Assembly (NCBI GenBank): GCA_024403515.1 | Contig: JAKSRS010000002.1 | Coordinates: 133,123 to 197,122 of the forward strand | Direction of reading: 5' to 3' | DNA length: 64,000 nucleotides | From: Lachnospiraceae bacterium | GTDB lineage: Bacteria > Bacillota > Clostridia > Lachnospirales > Lachnospiraceae | Shown here: positions 1-8,101 of the stretch, one piece after another | Numbering within the stretch: position 1 is the first letter of the stretch | Layout: each line of letters starts with the position of its first letter | Translations under genes and position numbers: made by a program | The notes under the pieces: model-generated | Database searches by the model: none | What the model saw: only the letters and a program-made list of their open reading frames with translations | What the model was told of the DNA's origin: nothing

Positions 1-804
1 GAAAGCCTGGACTTTAAGATTTGTGAAAGGCAGGATTCAAGGCATCATATAGAATATGTTCACAGCACGGGGTTGAAACTTGAGCTGCATACCAAACCTA
101 CAAGAGCGTTTGAAGTAAGATTTGCCAACGACTATATTAATAAAGTGTTTGCGACTGCTAAAGAGAATATTGAGACAATTTCTGTATATGGAATGGAATT
201 CAAGATACTTCCAAAGGGAATAAACGCTTTATACATTTTGCTTCATATACTTCAACACTACTTAAATGCCGGATTTGGCCTAAACCTTATATGCGATTAT
301 AGTATGTACTGGAATTCGAACTCTTCGGAGGAACTGAAGAAAGAGTACAAAGAACATATTAAAAATCTGGGACTTTCAGATTTTTCAGATATGCTTTCTA
401 AATTGTCTTACGCTTATCTGGGTGGGGAAGTCAACTGCTATCCCTGGATAAATATTGAAGCAAATGCTGTTAGTATAGATAAACTAAAGAAAGATGACCT
501 TGTTCTTTCTTTTGTAAAAGAAATACTTGCGTCGGGAAGCTACGGAAGAAATGACACATCAAGAATTGTGAATTTAAAAGACAACTCCATAATAGGGTTG
601 GTTTCTCAGTTTCATCATCAGATGAAGGAAAATTTCCCTAAGGGCTCCAAAGTGTTTATTATTTGGCCGGGCCTGTGGATTGCAACTTTAATCATCTTTA
701 TCCGAAATAACTCTCGCGTGCGGAAAACATCCACTATGAAAGTTCTTAAAACTGCTTTTAAAAGAGGGGATGTAACCAGGCAGCTTCATTTATGGAAAAG
801 ATAA
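1..804 (+). CDS. Nucleotidyltransferase-like protein (PF14907 type), 5' end outside window
   Basis: The frame is open from base 1, so the start codon lies upstream; the TTG at 73 is only an internal codon. The visible part has the pattern of the uncharacterised nucleotidyltransferase family NTP_transf_5: an HHIEYVH segment, then LELH, and a helix-rich half with LLHILQHYLNAGFGLNLICD. The catalytic GSD/DxD region would be in the missing part. The stop is followed 21 bases later by a glycosyltransferase, so the two are probably co-transcribed. Family members occur beside PqqD-like and HPr-kinase-like genes in some peptide-modification loci, and the same companions appear here at 5450. The natural substrate is unknown. 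Confidence 0.65.
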   Translation, partial: ESLDFKICERQDSRHHIEYVHSTGLKLELHTKPTRAFEVRFANDYINKVFATAKENIETISVYGMEFKILPKGINALYILLHILQHYLNAGFGLNLICDYSMYWNSNSSEELKKEYKEHIKNLGLSDFSDMLSKLSYAYLGGEVNCYPWINIEANAVSIDKLKKDDLVLSFVKEILASGSYGRNDTSRIVNLKDNSIIGLVSQFHHQMKENFPKGSKVFIIWPGLWIATLIIFIRNNSRVRKTSTMKVLKTAFKRGDVTRQLHLWKR

Positions 805-825
805 ATATATTAAAGGAATATATGT

Positions 826-3018
826 ATGAAGAGAGTTTTATTGGTTATTAATACTCTTGGAACGGCCGGGGCCGAGAAAGCTCTTGTTGAACTAATCAAT
901 AGATTTGATAAAAACGAATATGAGATTGATCTGGAGGTAATATTAAATCAAGGGGAGTTAATTGCCAAGATTCCGACTTGGGTTAATGTTATTAACACTA
1001 AATTCGATTCTACAGAAATCGCTGGGAAAAAGGGTAGGCTGCATTTATGTAAAAACACTATAGTGACACTTTTTAGAAGGGCAGCAGTAATAAGAACTTT
1101 GCCATATCTGATTAAAGAAAGCATAAATATGCTAAGAAAAGGCACTTTTCGTAAGGAACGTATTCTGTGGCAAACCCTGGCTATGGGAGCGAAACGTAGT
1201 AAAAAGGAATATGACCTCGCTATCGCTTTTACGGAAGGCGCTGCAACATACTATGTAAGCCGCTATGTGAAAGCACTAAAGAAAGCTTCTTTTGTTCATA
1301 TAGCATACGCAGATGCAGGCTACAGCCGAAGCCTTGATAATGATTGTTACAAGAATATAGATAAGATTTTTTGTGTTTCCAGAGAAGTGCTATCGCATTT
1401 TTTGGATGTTTATCCGGAATTTGAAACAAAAACCGAGATATTTCATAACATAGTAGACGTTGGAACGATCAACAGACTAAGTAAAAGCGGTGTCGGTTTC
1501 GATGACGAGTTTGATGGGACAAGAATCCTTACAGTTGGTCGTCTGACCAAACAGAAAACTATCGAAAAAGCGATAGAAAGTCTGGCTTTATTAAAAGAAC
1601 AGAATATTAATGTACGCTGGTACGTAATAGGAGATGGTGAGCAACGTCAGACGCTTAAAAATGAGATTTGCAGAAGAAATCTTTCAAAAGATTTTATATT
1701 GCTAGGGTTTAAGGAGAATCCCTACCCATACTTAGAAATGTGCGATATATATGTGAACGTTTCGGAGTATGAAGGCAAGTCAATTGCAATTCAGGAGGCT
1801 CAGGCATTCGGAAAAGCAGTTGTAGCGACGAATTGCAAAGGTAATTTAGAGCAGATTCGAGGCGGAGAGGACGGTATACTTTGCGATTATGATGCCCAAA
1901 GTATTGCAAATAGTGTACGATGGCTTATTGATAATCCTGAAGAAAAAGTCAAAATGGGTAAAAAGGCTCAAGATAAGATTTACCGTTACTGCAGTAACAG
2001 CGATGAGTTTGAAAGAATTTTGAGCCTGTTTGAAGATGAATATGATTTGCCGGGTGAGCAGCCACTAATCAGCGTTTTGGTCCCTTTTTATAATGCCGAG
2101 AAGTACCTAAAGCGATGTGTTGATTCGATAATCGGGCAGTCATATAAAAATCTCGATATAGTTTTACTTAACAATGCGTCAAATGATGGAAGCGAAGAAA
2201 TCGCTAAAAGTCTAATGGAGAAAGACCAAAGGATTACTCTTCACTATCTTCAAAAGCCCGGATTAGCAGGAGCGAGAAATGAACTTTTGAGACTAGCAAA
2301 TGGTGAGTATATTATATTTGTGGATAGCGATGATGAGTTGGAGAGGGATGCTATCGTACGATTATTGAAGAATGCGATAAAAGTTGGGGCTGACCTCACA
2401 TGTGGTTCTCATATTTATAGAACAGAAACGTCAGATAAAAGGCGGATAATGCCGCAAAAAGTAATAACAACTAAAGTTGACATCCATAAATATTTCCTGA
2501 CTGAAGGAAGAGATTTTAACCATGCGTGGGGAAAACTTTATAAAAGAGATCTTTTTGAAGGACTATCTTATCCCGAAGGAAAGTATTATGAAGATATATA
2601 TATGCTCCCAAAGGTTTTGGACAGGTGTATGAAAATTGTTACTTTGTCAGAACCGGTATACATATATTATAAAAATGAGCAAAGTATATCTTTCGATGAA
2701 AATGCCGGTACACACATGGATGGACTCGAGGCAAGAATGGGGAATTTAGAGTTCTATAAAGCGAATTATCCGGAATTAGAAAACGAAGCTGGCTCAGCAG
2801 CAAATGATTTTGCGCTTTTTCTTTTAGGCAAAATACAAACTTGCGGGAAAAAGGCTAATGTCCAATCTGTTGAGAAAGTAAATGATATACTCAAGAAATT
2901 GCCTCTGCCAAGAGGTAAAGAATATAAATTAATTGCTTTGGCGAGAAAACTTTACGTCTTTTGTCCCTCATTAACGATGTTTCTTTTGAGCAAATATTCA
3001 ATAATAAAGAATAGGTAA
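826..3018 (+). CDS. Fused GT4-GT2 glycosyltransferase
   Basis: This 730-residue protein joins two complete glycosyltransferase domains. Residues 1 to about 400 form a GT4/GT-B domain: N-terminal NTLGTAGAEKAL, then RILTVGRLTKQK, VIGDGEQ and the EYEGKSIAIQEAQAFGKAVVA nucleotide-sugar region. From about residue 411 a GT2/GT-A domain begins with ISVLVPFYNAEKYLKRC and carries the metal-binding DSDDE. No signal peptide or membrane segment is visible, so it should act in the cytoplasm on two successive sugar additions. It starts at ATG 826 behind AAAGGA, just after the nucleotidyltransferase gene. The target could be a polysaccharide, or the product of the neighbouring export locus; the sequence does not decide. 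Confidence 0.85.
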   Translation: MKRVLLVINTLGTAGAEKALVELINRFDKNEYEIDLEVILNQGELIAKIPTWVNVINTKFDSTEIAGKKGRLHLCKNTIVTLFRRAAVIRTLPYLIKESINMLRKGTFRKERILWQTLAMGAKRSKKEYDLAIAFTEGAATYYVSRYVKALKKASFVHIAYADAGYSRSLDNDCYKNIDKIFCVSREVLSHFLDVYPEFETKTEIFHNIVDVGTINRLSKSGVGFDDEFDGTRILTVGRLTKQKTIEKAIESLALLKEQNINVRWYVIGDGEQRQTLKNEICRRNLSKDFILLGFKENPYPYLEMCDIYVNVSEYEGKSIAIQEAQAFGKAVVATNCKGNLEQIRGGEDGILCDYDAQSIANSVRWLIDNPEEKVKMGKKAQDKIYRYCSNSDEFERILSLFEDEYDLPGEQPLISVLVPFYNAEKYLKRCVDSIIGQSYKNLDIVLLNNASNDGSEEIAKSLMEKDQRITLHYLQKPGLAGARNELLRLANGEYIIFVDSDDELERDAIVRLLKNAIKVGADLTCGSHIYRTETSDKRRIMPQKVITTKVDIHKYFLTEGRDFNHAWGKLYKRDLFEGLSYPEGKYYEDIYMLPKVLDRCMKIVTLSEPVYIYYKNEQSISFDENAGTHMDGLEARMGNLEFYKANYPELENEAGSAANDFALFLLGKIQTCGKKANVQSVEKVNDILKKLPLPRGKEYKLIALARKLYVFCPSLTMFLLSKYSIIKNR

Positions 3019-3055
3019 AAATGAAAACTGATAGAATCGTCAAGGGTGGATTTTA

Positions 3056-3084
3056 TTGACAAATAAAGAACATTAGAATACACT
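3056..3084 (+). promoter_or_regulatory. Sigma-A promoter of the candidate export substrate gene
   Basis: TTGACA at 3056-3061 is followed after exactly 17 bases by TACACT at 3079-3084. It lies between the glycosyltransferase stop and the small protein at 3129, giving a leader of roughly 40 nt. The perfect -35 makes this a convincing promoter and suggests the small protein is made separately from the upstream genes. Confidence 0.6.
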
Positions 3085-3128
3085 AGTAGTAGTATTCTTC
3101 ATAGAAAATGCGTGAGGAGAGAGTAAAT

Positions 3129-3611
3129 ATGAAATATGAAAAACCAGTTGTTTTAAATAATGATGATATTTTTGAAGGAGTTTATGCTCAGAGTAACGAA
3201 GGCGGGTATGAGTCTCATTTTAAGGTAGTGAATAATGACTCCGGTTCTCTTTCAGTTGTGGAAATTGCATTTGAGCTTGCATTAGACCATCCTGGTGAAA
3301 GAATTAAAGTTACCATCGCTTACAATGGCCCTGGATATATTGAGAAGATTAATGATGTATCAGGTTTTGAATTTAGTTTAGCAGCAGATGGAAAGAGCTT
3401 TACATTTGATCGTAAAAACCATTATAACGCGAATGAGAGGATAGTGTTTAATGTAAACGAAATGAAGTTTTCAGAAAGAGCAGACGGCACTCCCGATGGT
3501 ACTCTGAATGATGGAGTTAATAATGGTAATCATGGCTCATTATATCAGCATGCGACAAACGATCAGAATGTAGATCATCTTTTTGCTATTACAAGTATTG
3601 AGTTTTTATAA
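3129..3611 (+). CDS. Candidate exported substrate protein with MKYEKP leader
   Basis: I do not recognise a named family. The start is placed at ATG 3129 because GGAGAGA lies 7 bases upstream; an earlier ATG at 3108 would put that ribosome site inside the gene. The 160-residue product begins MKYEKPVVLNNDD and has IFEGVYAQSN at 14-23. There is no hydrophobic signal core. V18-Y19-A20 fits the -3/-1 rule of S26 peptidases, which makes cleavage after A20 possible. The remainder is predicted mostly beta, acidic, and rich in Asn, Gly and Asp near the C-terminus, faintly like small carbohydrate-binding beta sandwiches. It has its own promoter and terminator and lies directly before an ABC exporter, a PqqD-kinase fusion and an S26-like peptidase, which suggests it is what they process. 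Confidence 0.7.
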   Translation: MKYEKPVVLNNDDIFEGVYAQSNEGGYESHFKVVNNDSGSLSVVEIAFELALDHPGERIKVTIAYNGPGYIEKINDVSGFEFSLAADGKSFTFDRKNHYNANERIVFNVNEMKFSERADGTPDGTLNDGVNNGNHGSLYQHATNDQNVDHLFAITSIEFL

Positions 3612-3624
3612 GATACAATGTAAA

Positions 3625-3652
3625 GGGCTTCGCGAAAGCGAAGCCTTTTTTT
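3625..3652 (+). terminator. Intrinsic terminator after candidate substrate gene
   Basis: Eight-base stem GGCTTCGC, loop GAAA, GCGAAGCC, then seven T. It starts 14 bases after the stop codon and separates the substrate gene from the exporter gene, which would let the substrate be made in excess. Confidence 0.9.
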
Positions 3653-3688
3653 AATGACAAGTTTAATTGTCTTTGGTACTATAACATT

Positions 3689-5425
3689 ATGAAAATGACT
3701 AAAGAAGAATTTATAACTAAAACGAAGGCAGCACTTTCAGACCTTAAGTGGCTGTTTCCTTTCGCTAAAAGACATATATGGGCTATTGCTTTATATACAC
3801 TTCTTGGAATGACAGGAACTGTAGTGGGCCTTGTTAGCGGGCTCGTTTCCAAGGATATGGTAGATATTGTTACCGGGCATAAGACCGGTGAACTTATTAC
3901 AACATTTCTTACCATGATAGGAATTCAGGTTATTATTATTTCTATCAATAGTATTTCAGGATATTTTAATACTTTGATAACTACTAAAGTAGATTTAAGC
4001 GTTAAAGCTGAAACCTATGATAAGATTCTTTCATCTGATTGGGAAGCTTTGGCTCAATTTCATTCCGGAGATATTATGTCAAGGTGGCAGGGGGACTCAT
4101 CAAGTATCGCAAGTGGTATGCTGTCAATAGTGCCCTCTGTCGTAACCAATTTGTTTCGTTTTGTATCTTCATTACTATTAATAGTCAGGTATGATGCTTC
4201 TTTTGCTGTTTTTTCTTTAATCAGTGTGCCTATCAGTTATGCAACATCGAGAATTAGTATGAGGAAAATGCGCGAAGCAGGAATGGATTCAATGAAAGTA
4301 AACTCCGAACTAAACGCACTTTCTCAGGATTCGTTTTCAGACATCCAGAATGTTAAAGCGCTGGACTTATTAAAACTTTATAAGGCTCGTCTACGTGAAA
4401 TACAGAAGAAATCTTTAGATGCAAAAATGAAGTATCAAAAACAGGTAGTGATTAACTCAATTATTTTAATACTGGTATCCCAGACAATAACCTATGCAAC
4501 TTATGGTTGGGGAGTTTATCGTGTTTGGAGTGGAGTAATTACTTATGGAACTATGACAATGTTTTTGGGAATGTCAAGTTCGCTTTCAAGTACGGCACAA
4601 AGTCTGTTTAATGTTGTTCCCAGCACTATTACATTGCTGAATGCCACAAAGAGACTTAGAAGCATAGTTGACCTACCTAAAGAAGATTATTCAATGGGTG
4701 AAGAAGCGTTGAATTTCATTGAAATGAATCGTGATGAGGGCATTGGAATTGCGTTGAATAATGTGTCCTTTAACTATAAGGATAAAGATAATGTGTTTGC
4801 AGATTCATATATGGTAGCAAGACCTCACGAAATTGTTGGATTAATTGGTCCATCGGGAGGTGGAAAAACGACAACTCTTAGAATGATTCTTGCCATTATA
4901 AACTCAAGAACCGGGTATAGTAATATTTTTTCAGTAAAGAATGAAAGCAACACAATGCCTATTACAGCATCGACGAGACAGCTAATGGCTTATGTTCCTC
5001 AGGGAAGTTCAATGTTTGCAGGAACTATAGCAGAAAATATGAGAAATGTTAAAGTTGACGCAAGTGATGACGAAATAATAGAGGCTTTAAAGCTTGCAGA
5101 AGCCTGGGAATTTGTATCAAAGCTTCCTGAGGGTATTAATACAAAACTTGGGGAACGTGGAGCGGGTTTTTCGGAAGGACAGAGCCAGAGATTATCGATT
5201 GCAAGAGCTTTGCTTAGAAAATCACCTATTCTCCTTTTGGATGAAGCAACATCAGCACTTGATGTGAAAACTGCCAATAAAGTTCTTTCAAATATTACAG
5301 ACGATACTTATCCAAGAACCTGCATTTTAACTACTCATAAACCTGAGGTTATGAAACTTTGCGACAGAATCTATATTATAGATGAATGTAGAATCGCAGA
5401 AGGTTCTTATGAAGATGTTATTTAA
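3689..5425 (+). CDS. ABC exporter, fused membrane and ATPase domains
   Basis: A 578-residue half-transporter of the ABC exporter class. About six membrane helices fill residues 30-310. The ATPase half has Walker A GPSGGGKTTT near residue 388, a signature written FSEGQ near 493, Walker B ILLLDEATSAL and a switch histidine in TTHKP. It lacks the N-terminal C39 protease domain found in exporters of double-glycine peptides, which fits with a separate peptidase gene at 6639. No good ribosome site precedes ATG 3689 or the next ATG at 3695, so the exact start is uncertain. It is followed after 24 bases by the PqqD-kinase gene. Export of the 3129 product is inferred from position only. Confidence 0.85.
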   Translation: MKMTKEEFITKTKAALSDLKWLFPFAKRHIWAIALYTLLGMTGTVVGLVSGLVSKDMVDIVTGHKTGELITTFLTMIGIQVIIISINSISGYFNTLITTKVDLSVKAETYDKILSSDWEALAQFHSGDIMSRWQGDSSSIASGMLSIVPSVVTNLFRFVSSLLLIVRYDASFAVFSLISVPISYATSRISMRKMREAGMDSMKVNSELNALSQDSFSDIQNVKALDLLKLYKARLREIQKKSLDAKMKYQKQVVINSIILILVSQTITYATYGWGVYRVWSGVITYGTMTMFLGMSSSLSSTAQSLFNVVPSTITLLNATKRLRSIVDLPKEDYSMGEEALNFIEMNRDEGIGIALNNVSFNYKDKDNVFADSYMVARPHEIVGLIGPSGGGKTTTLRMILAIINSRTGYSNIFSVKNESNTMPITASTRQLMAYVPQGSSMFAGTIAENMRNVKVDASDDEIIEALKLAEAWEFVSKLPEGINTKLGERGAGFSEGQSQRLSIARALLRKSPILLLDEATSALDVKTANKVLSNITDDTYPRTCILTTHKPEVMKLCDRIYIIDECRIAEGSYEDVI

Positions 5426-5449
5426 CGATTTCTTTATCATGGTGAGCAT

Positions 5450-6628
5450 ATGATTCGAAACGAGTCTTATTTATTAAGAAAAATTGAAGATAGAACCTTT
5501 CTTTTGCCAACCGGACAAGAAATAAACTGGGGCCGAGGAAGCGTCGAGTTAAGCAACATAGGTGAGATTATCTGGGAAAAGCTTAAAGAGAATTGTTCGA
5601 CGGACGATGTGGCACTTGCAGTGTATAACGCTGTTACAGAAGATTGTGCTGTAGAAAATGAAATTGTTGAAGTTGCAAAGGATAGCAAATTATACAGACA
5701 AATATATTGTGATGTAAAGACATATATTGAAGATTTAGCTGCCAAAGGAGTCGTAAATTATGGCGCTATAATTTCGGATAATTCAGAGTATAAATATTAC
5801 AAAATAGCAGGAATAATACTCAAAATTTGTGATGAAAAAAATTTCATTGGTAGTTTTTTGGATGATTTCAAAGTTTTGGGCAATAACAACGGAGAAGAAA
5901 CAGTTTCGGTCTACATACATGAGACTTATCAACCTGTTGAATATGGAAATGGAAATATTATTGTAGATTCCAGCGATGTGAGAATTTTGGAAAAAGAGCA
6001 TGCTTATGAGATGAGCTTTAAGACTTTATCTGATATTAATTCAGCGCTAGTGTATAAGGAAAAGAAAATTATATACTTGAATGTAAGCAATAATTCAACT
6101 GCGGAGAATATTCTTTTTGCTATGCGCTTAGGATATACTTTGTACGCGCTTGAAGAAAGTAAACTGCTAATACATTCCGCCTCATTTTTATATAAAGGCA
6201 AAATATGGTTGGTTTCAGCACCTTCCGGAACCGGAAAGAGTACACATGCTTCTTTATGGGAAAAATATGAAGGAGTCAGACTGATTAACGGTGACTCAAA
6301 TCTGCTTGATGTTGATTCACAAACTGTGCAAGGTGTTCCATGGTGTGGCACAAGCAAAATTTGTGAAAATGAGGATTATAAGCTTGGTGGAATATTCTTG
6401 CTTGAAAGAGGAACAAAGCCGGAAGTTTGTGAACTTTCTTTTCCCGATAAAGTTCTAAAGGTTACAAGACGAATTCTTTCACCTACTTGGGACAAAAAAA
6501 TGATGCTTCATGTAACTGATCTCGTTGAAAAAAGCTGTCGTGATGTAGTTGTCGCGAAACTTGTATGTGATATGAACAAAGAAAGTTATATGGTACTAAA
6601 AGAATATATTGATCGTCTATCGGAATAA
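5450..6628 (+). CDS. PqqD-like domain fused to HPr-kinase-like ATPase
   Basis: Two domains are visible in 392 residues. Residues 1-105 have the PqqD pattern: TFLLPTGQEINW, VELSNIGEIIWEKL, and a C-terminal helix ending DLAAKGVV. PqqD-like domains bind leader peptides of ribosomally made, modified peptides. From about 235 the protein resembles HPr kinase: LIHSASFLYKGKIWLVSAPSG, a P-loop APSGTGKST at 257-265 and GDSN at 281-284. Related kinases phosphorylate lasso peptides in some clusters. Here the recognition domain and kinase are one chain, so it may bind the leader of the 3129 product and phosphorylate it. It lies between the exporter and peptidase genes with gaps of 24 and 10 bases, clearly one operon. 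Confidence 0.8.
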   Translation: MIRNESYLLRKIEDRTFLLPTGQEINWGRGSVELSNIGEIIWEKLKENCSTDDVALAVYNAVTEDCAVENEIVEVAKDSKLYRQIYCDVKTYIEDLAAKGVVNYGAIISDNSEYKYYKIAGIILKICDEKNFIGSFLDDFKVLGNNNGEETVSVYIHETYQPVEYGNGNIIVDSSDVRILEKEHAYEMSFKTLSDINSALVYKEKKIIYLNVSNNSTAENILFAMRLGYTLYALEESKLLIHSASFLYKGKIWLVSAPSGTGKSTHASLWEKYEGVRLINGDSNLLDVDSQTVQGVPWCGTSKICENEDYKLGGIFLLERGTKPEVCELSFPDKVLKVTRRILSPTWDKKMMLHVTDLVEKSCRDVVVAKLVCDMNKESYMVLKEYIDRLSE

Positions 6629-6638
6629 GGGGGAATAA

Positions 6639-7079
6639 ATGCAGGAGAAAGTTAATATTGAAAACCTGCTGTCAGAAGGGAATTCGGTTTCGATTGAACC
6701 AATCGGCACAAGTATGTATCCTCTGTTTGTTGAAAGAAATGACAGGGCAATAATAGTTTCTTTTGGCAAGTTTACGAGGAGAGTTCGACGAGGCGATGTT
6801 TGCGTATACAGAAGACCTGATGGTGGACTTGTAATACATAGAATCTATAAGGCCAACTCTAAAGAAGTCTATTTTGTCGGAGATCATCAGACTGAAATAG
6901 AAGGCCCGCTTTCTTTAGATTGTATTATAGGTGTGATGGTTGCGTTCAGAAGAAAAAGCAAGGAATATTCAGTATCGAATCCGATATACATTATTCTTTC
7001 GCGCATATGGCTATTTATACGTCCAATACGCCTGAAATTGATAAAAATGGGCAGCATTGTTAAAAAATGCATAAATTAA
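6639..7079 (+). CDS. S24/S26 family peptidase, signal-peptidase-like with Ser-His dyad
   Basis: A 146-residue protein with the S26 motif PIGTSMYP (candidate nucleophile Ser25), then GDVCVYRR and VIHRI (His67), and VGDHQ. A histidine in this place instead of lysine is the pattern of the archaeal/ER-type S26B enzymes. There is no N-terminal membrane anchor; the C-terminal stretch from NPIYIILSRIWLF may sit on the membrane. The gene follows the PqqD-kinase gene by 10 bases behind AAGGGGG. Its likely job is cleavage of the leader of the locus product. A role as the general signal peptidase is less likely given the missing anchor and the operon context. Confidence 0.75.
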   Translation: MQEKVNIENLLSEGNSVSIEPIGTSMYPLFVERNDRAIIVSFGKFTRRVRRGDVCVYRRPDGGLVIHRIYKANSKEVYFVGDHQTEIEGPLSLDCIIGVMVAFRRKSKEYSVSNPIYIILSRIWLFIRPIRLKLIKMGSIVKKCIN

Positions 7080-7108
7080 TATGCAAAAATATGCATATTT
7101 TATTCATA
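7068..7108. promoter_or_regulatory. TGCATA inverted repeats upstream of amino-acid transporter
   Basis: TGCATA at 7068-7073 and TATGCA at 7080-7085 form an inverted repeat with a 6-base centre; a second array, TATGCATA followed by TTTTATTCATA, spans 7090-7108. They sit 7-47 bases upstream of the -35 box. The layout is loosely like ArgR boxes (TGAAT/ATTCA halves) but is degenerate, so the regulator is unknown. Confidence 0.35.
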
Positions 7109-7114
7109 AATATA

Positions 7115-7143
7115 TTGCTAAGTAAAAAATACGGTGCTATAAT
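7115..7143 (+). promoter_or_regulatory. Sigma-A promoter of the amino-acid binding protein
   Basis: TTGCTA at 7115-7120, a 17-base spacer, and TATAAT at 7138-7143 with an extended TG one base upstream of the -10. This is one of the strongest promoters in the window and gives a leader of about 48 nt. Confidence 0.8.
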
Positions 7144-7196
7144 TTCTCCATCAAACAGTTAGTTAGACTTCTTAGAAAGTCGGAAAGAGTGAGAAA

Positions 7197-7988
7197 ATGA
7201 AAAAAGTTATCAGTATCGTACTTGCGGCAGCATTAACACTTTCTTTGGCTGCATGCGGAAGCAAAGTTGGCCCCAGCCCTGTTAAGTCAGCAGATGATCT
7301 TGCAGGAAAGGTTATCGGAGTTCAGTTAGGAACAACCGGTGATATTTATGCTTCAGATTATGAAGAAGAAGGTTCAACAATTGAAAGATATTCAAAGGGT
7401 TCTGACGCAGTTCAGTCTCTTATTCAGGGAAAGGTTGACTGTGTAATTATTGACGAGCAGCCTGCTAAGGCTTTCGTTGCCAAGAATGCAGACAAGCTTG
7501 AAATTCTTTCAGATCCTTTTGCACTTGAAGAATATGCAATTTGTGTAGCCAAGGAAAATGCAGATCTTACAGCTAAGATTAACGAAGCACTTGCTACATT
7601 AAAGGCTAACGGAACAATCGACCAGATTGTTAAAAACTACATTGGCGATGATACAAAGGGAACATGCCCTTATGTTAAAGATGCAAACAATACAGGAGCC
7701 AACGGTGTACTTAAGATGGCTACAAATGCTTACTTCGAGCCTTATGAGTTCTATGAAAGCGGTGTTGTAGTTGGTATCGACCCTTCAATTATGCAGGCTG
7801 TATGCGATATTCTTGGAATGACACTTGAAATTGAAGATATGGAATTCGATTCTATTATCGCTGCTGTACAGACAGGAAAGGTTAGCGTTGGTGCAGCCGG
7901 AATGACAGTTACTGAAGAAAGACTTAAGAACATCGACTTTACAGATTCATACGCAACTGCTACTCAGGTAATCATTGTTCGTAAATAA
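7197..7988 (+). CDS. Polar amino-acid binding lipoprotein, circularly permuted
   Basis: A lipoprotein signal ends in LAAC (Cys20). The fold is that of the SBP_bac_3 family, but the halves are in reversed order. Residues 29-150 carry what is normally the second lobe and C-terminus (KSADDLAGKVIGVQLGTTGD, VIIDEQPA, then the final helix up to IVKNYIG). Residues 168-263 carry what is normally the N-terminal lobe (LKMATNAYFEPYEFY, VVGIDPSIM, MTVTEERLKNIDF), and the protein ends at TQVIIVRK, the strand that usually leads into KSADDL. Ligand residues such as Arg242 and the Asp of VIIDE are kept. The length of 263 matches a single normal domain, so this is a permutation and not a tandem fusion. Permease and ATPase genes follow. 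Confidence 0.85.
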   Translation: MKKVISIVLAAALTLSLAACGSKVGPSPVKSADDLAGKVIGVQLGTTGDIYASDYEEEGSTIERYSKGSDAVQSLIQGKVDCVIIDEQPAKAFVAKNADKLEILSDPFALEEYAICVAKENADLTAKINEALATLKANGTIDQIVKNYIGDDTKGTCPYVKDANNTGANGVLKMATNAYFEPYEFYESGVVVGIDPSIMQAVCDILGMTLEIEDMEFDSIIAAVQTGKVSVGAAGMTVTEERLKNIDFTDSYATATQVIIVRK

Positions 7989-8028
7989 TATATTTGAAAA
8001 AATATAGAATAATTATTAACAATAACAG

Positions 8029-8058
8029 ACCGTCTGCTTGAATAAAGCAGGCGGTTTT
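8029..8058 (+). terminator. Attenuating terminator between binding protein and permease
   Basis: An 11-base stem (one G-T pair) with loop GAATA and a short run of four T. Its weak U-tract suggests partial read-through, which would give more binding protein than permease. Confidence 0.65.
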
Positions 8059-8101
8059 GCTATGATACAGAAAGAAATTATGCAAAAGAAGGGAGATTGG
8101 C

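Noticed and set aside
7197..7988. Tandem fusion of two binding-protein domains
   Set aside because: The protein is only 263 residues and each half is present once, so a permutation fits and a duplication does not.
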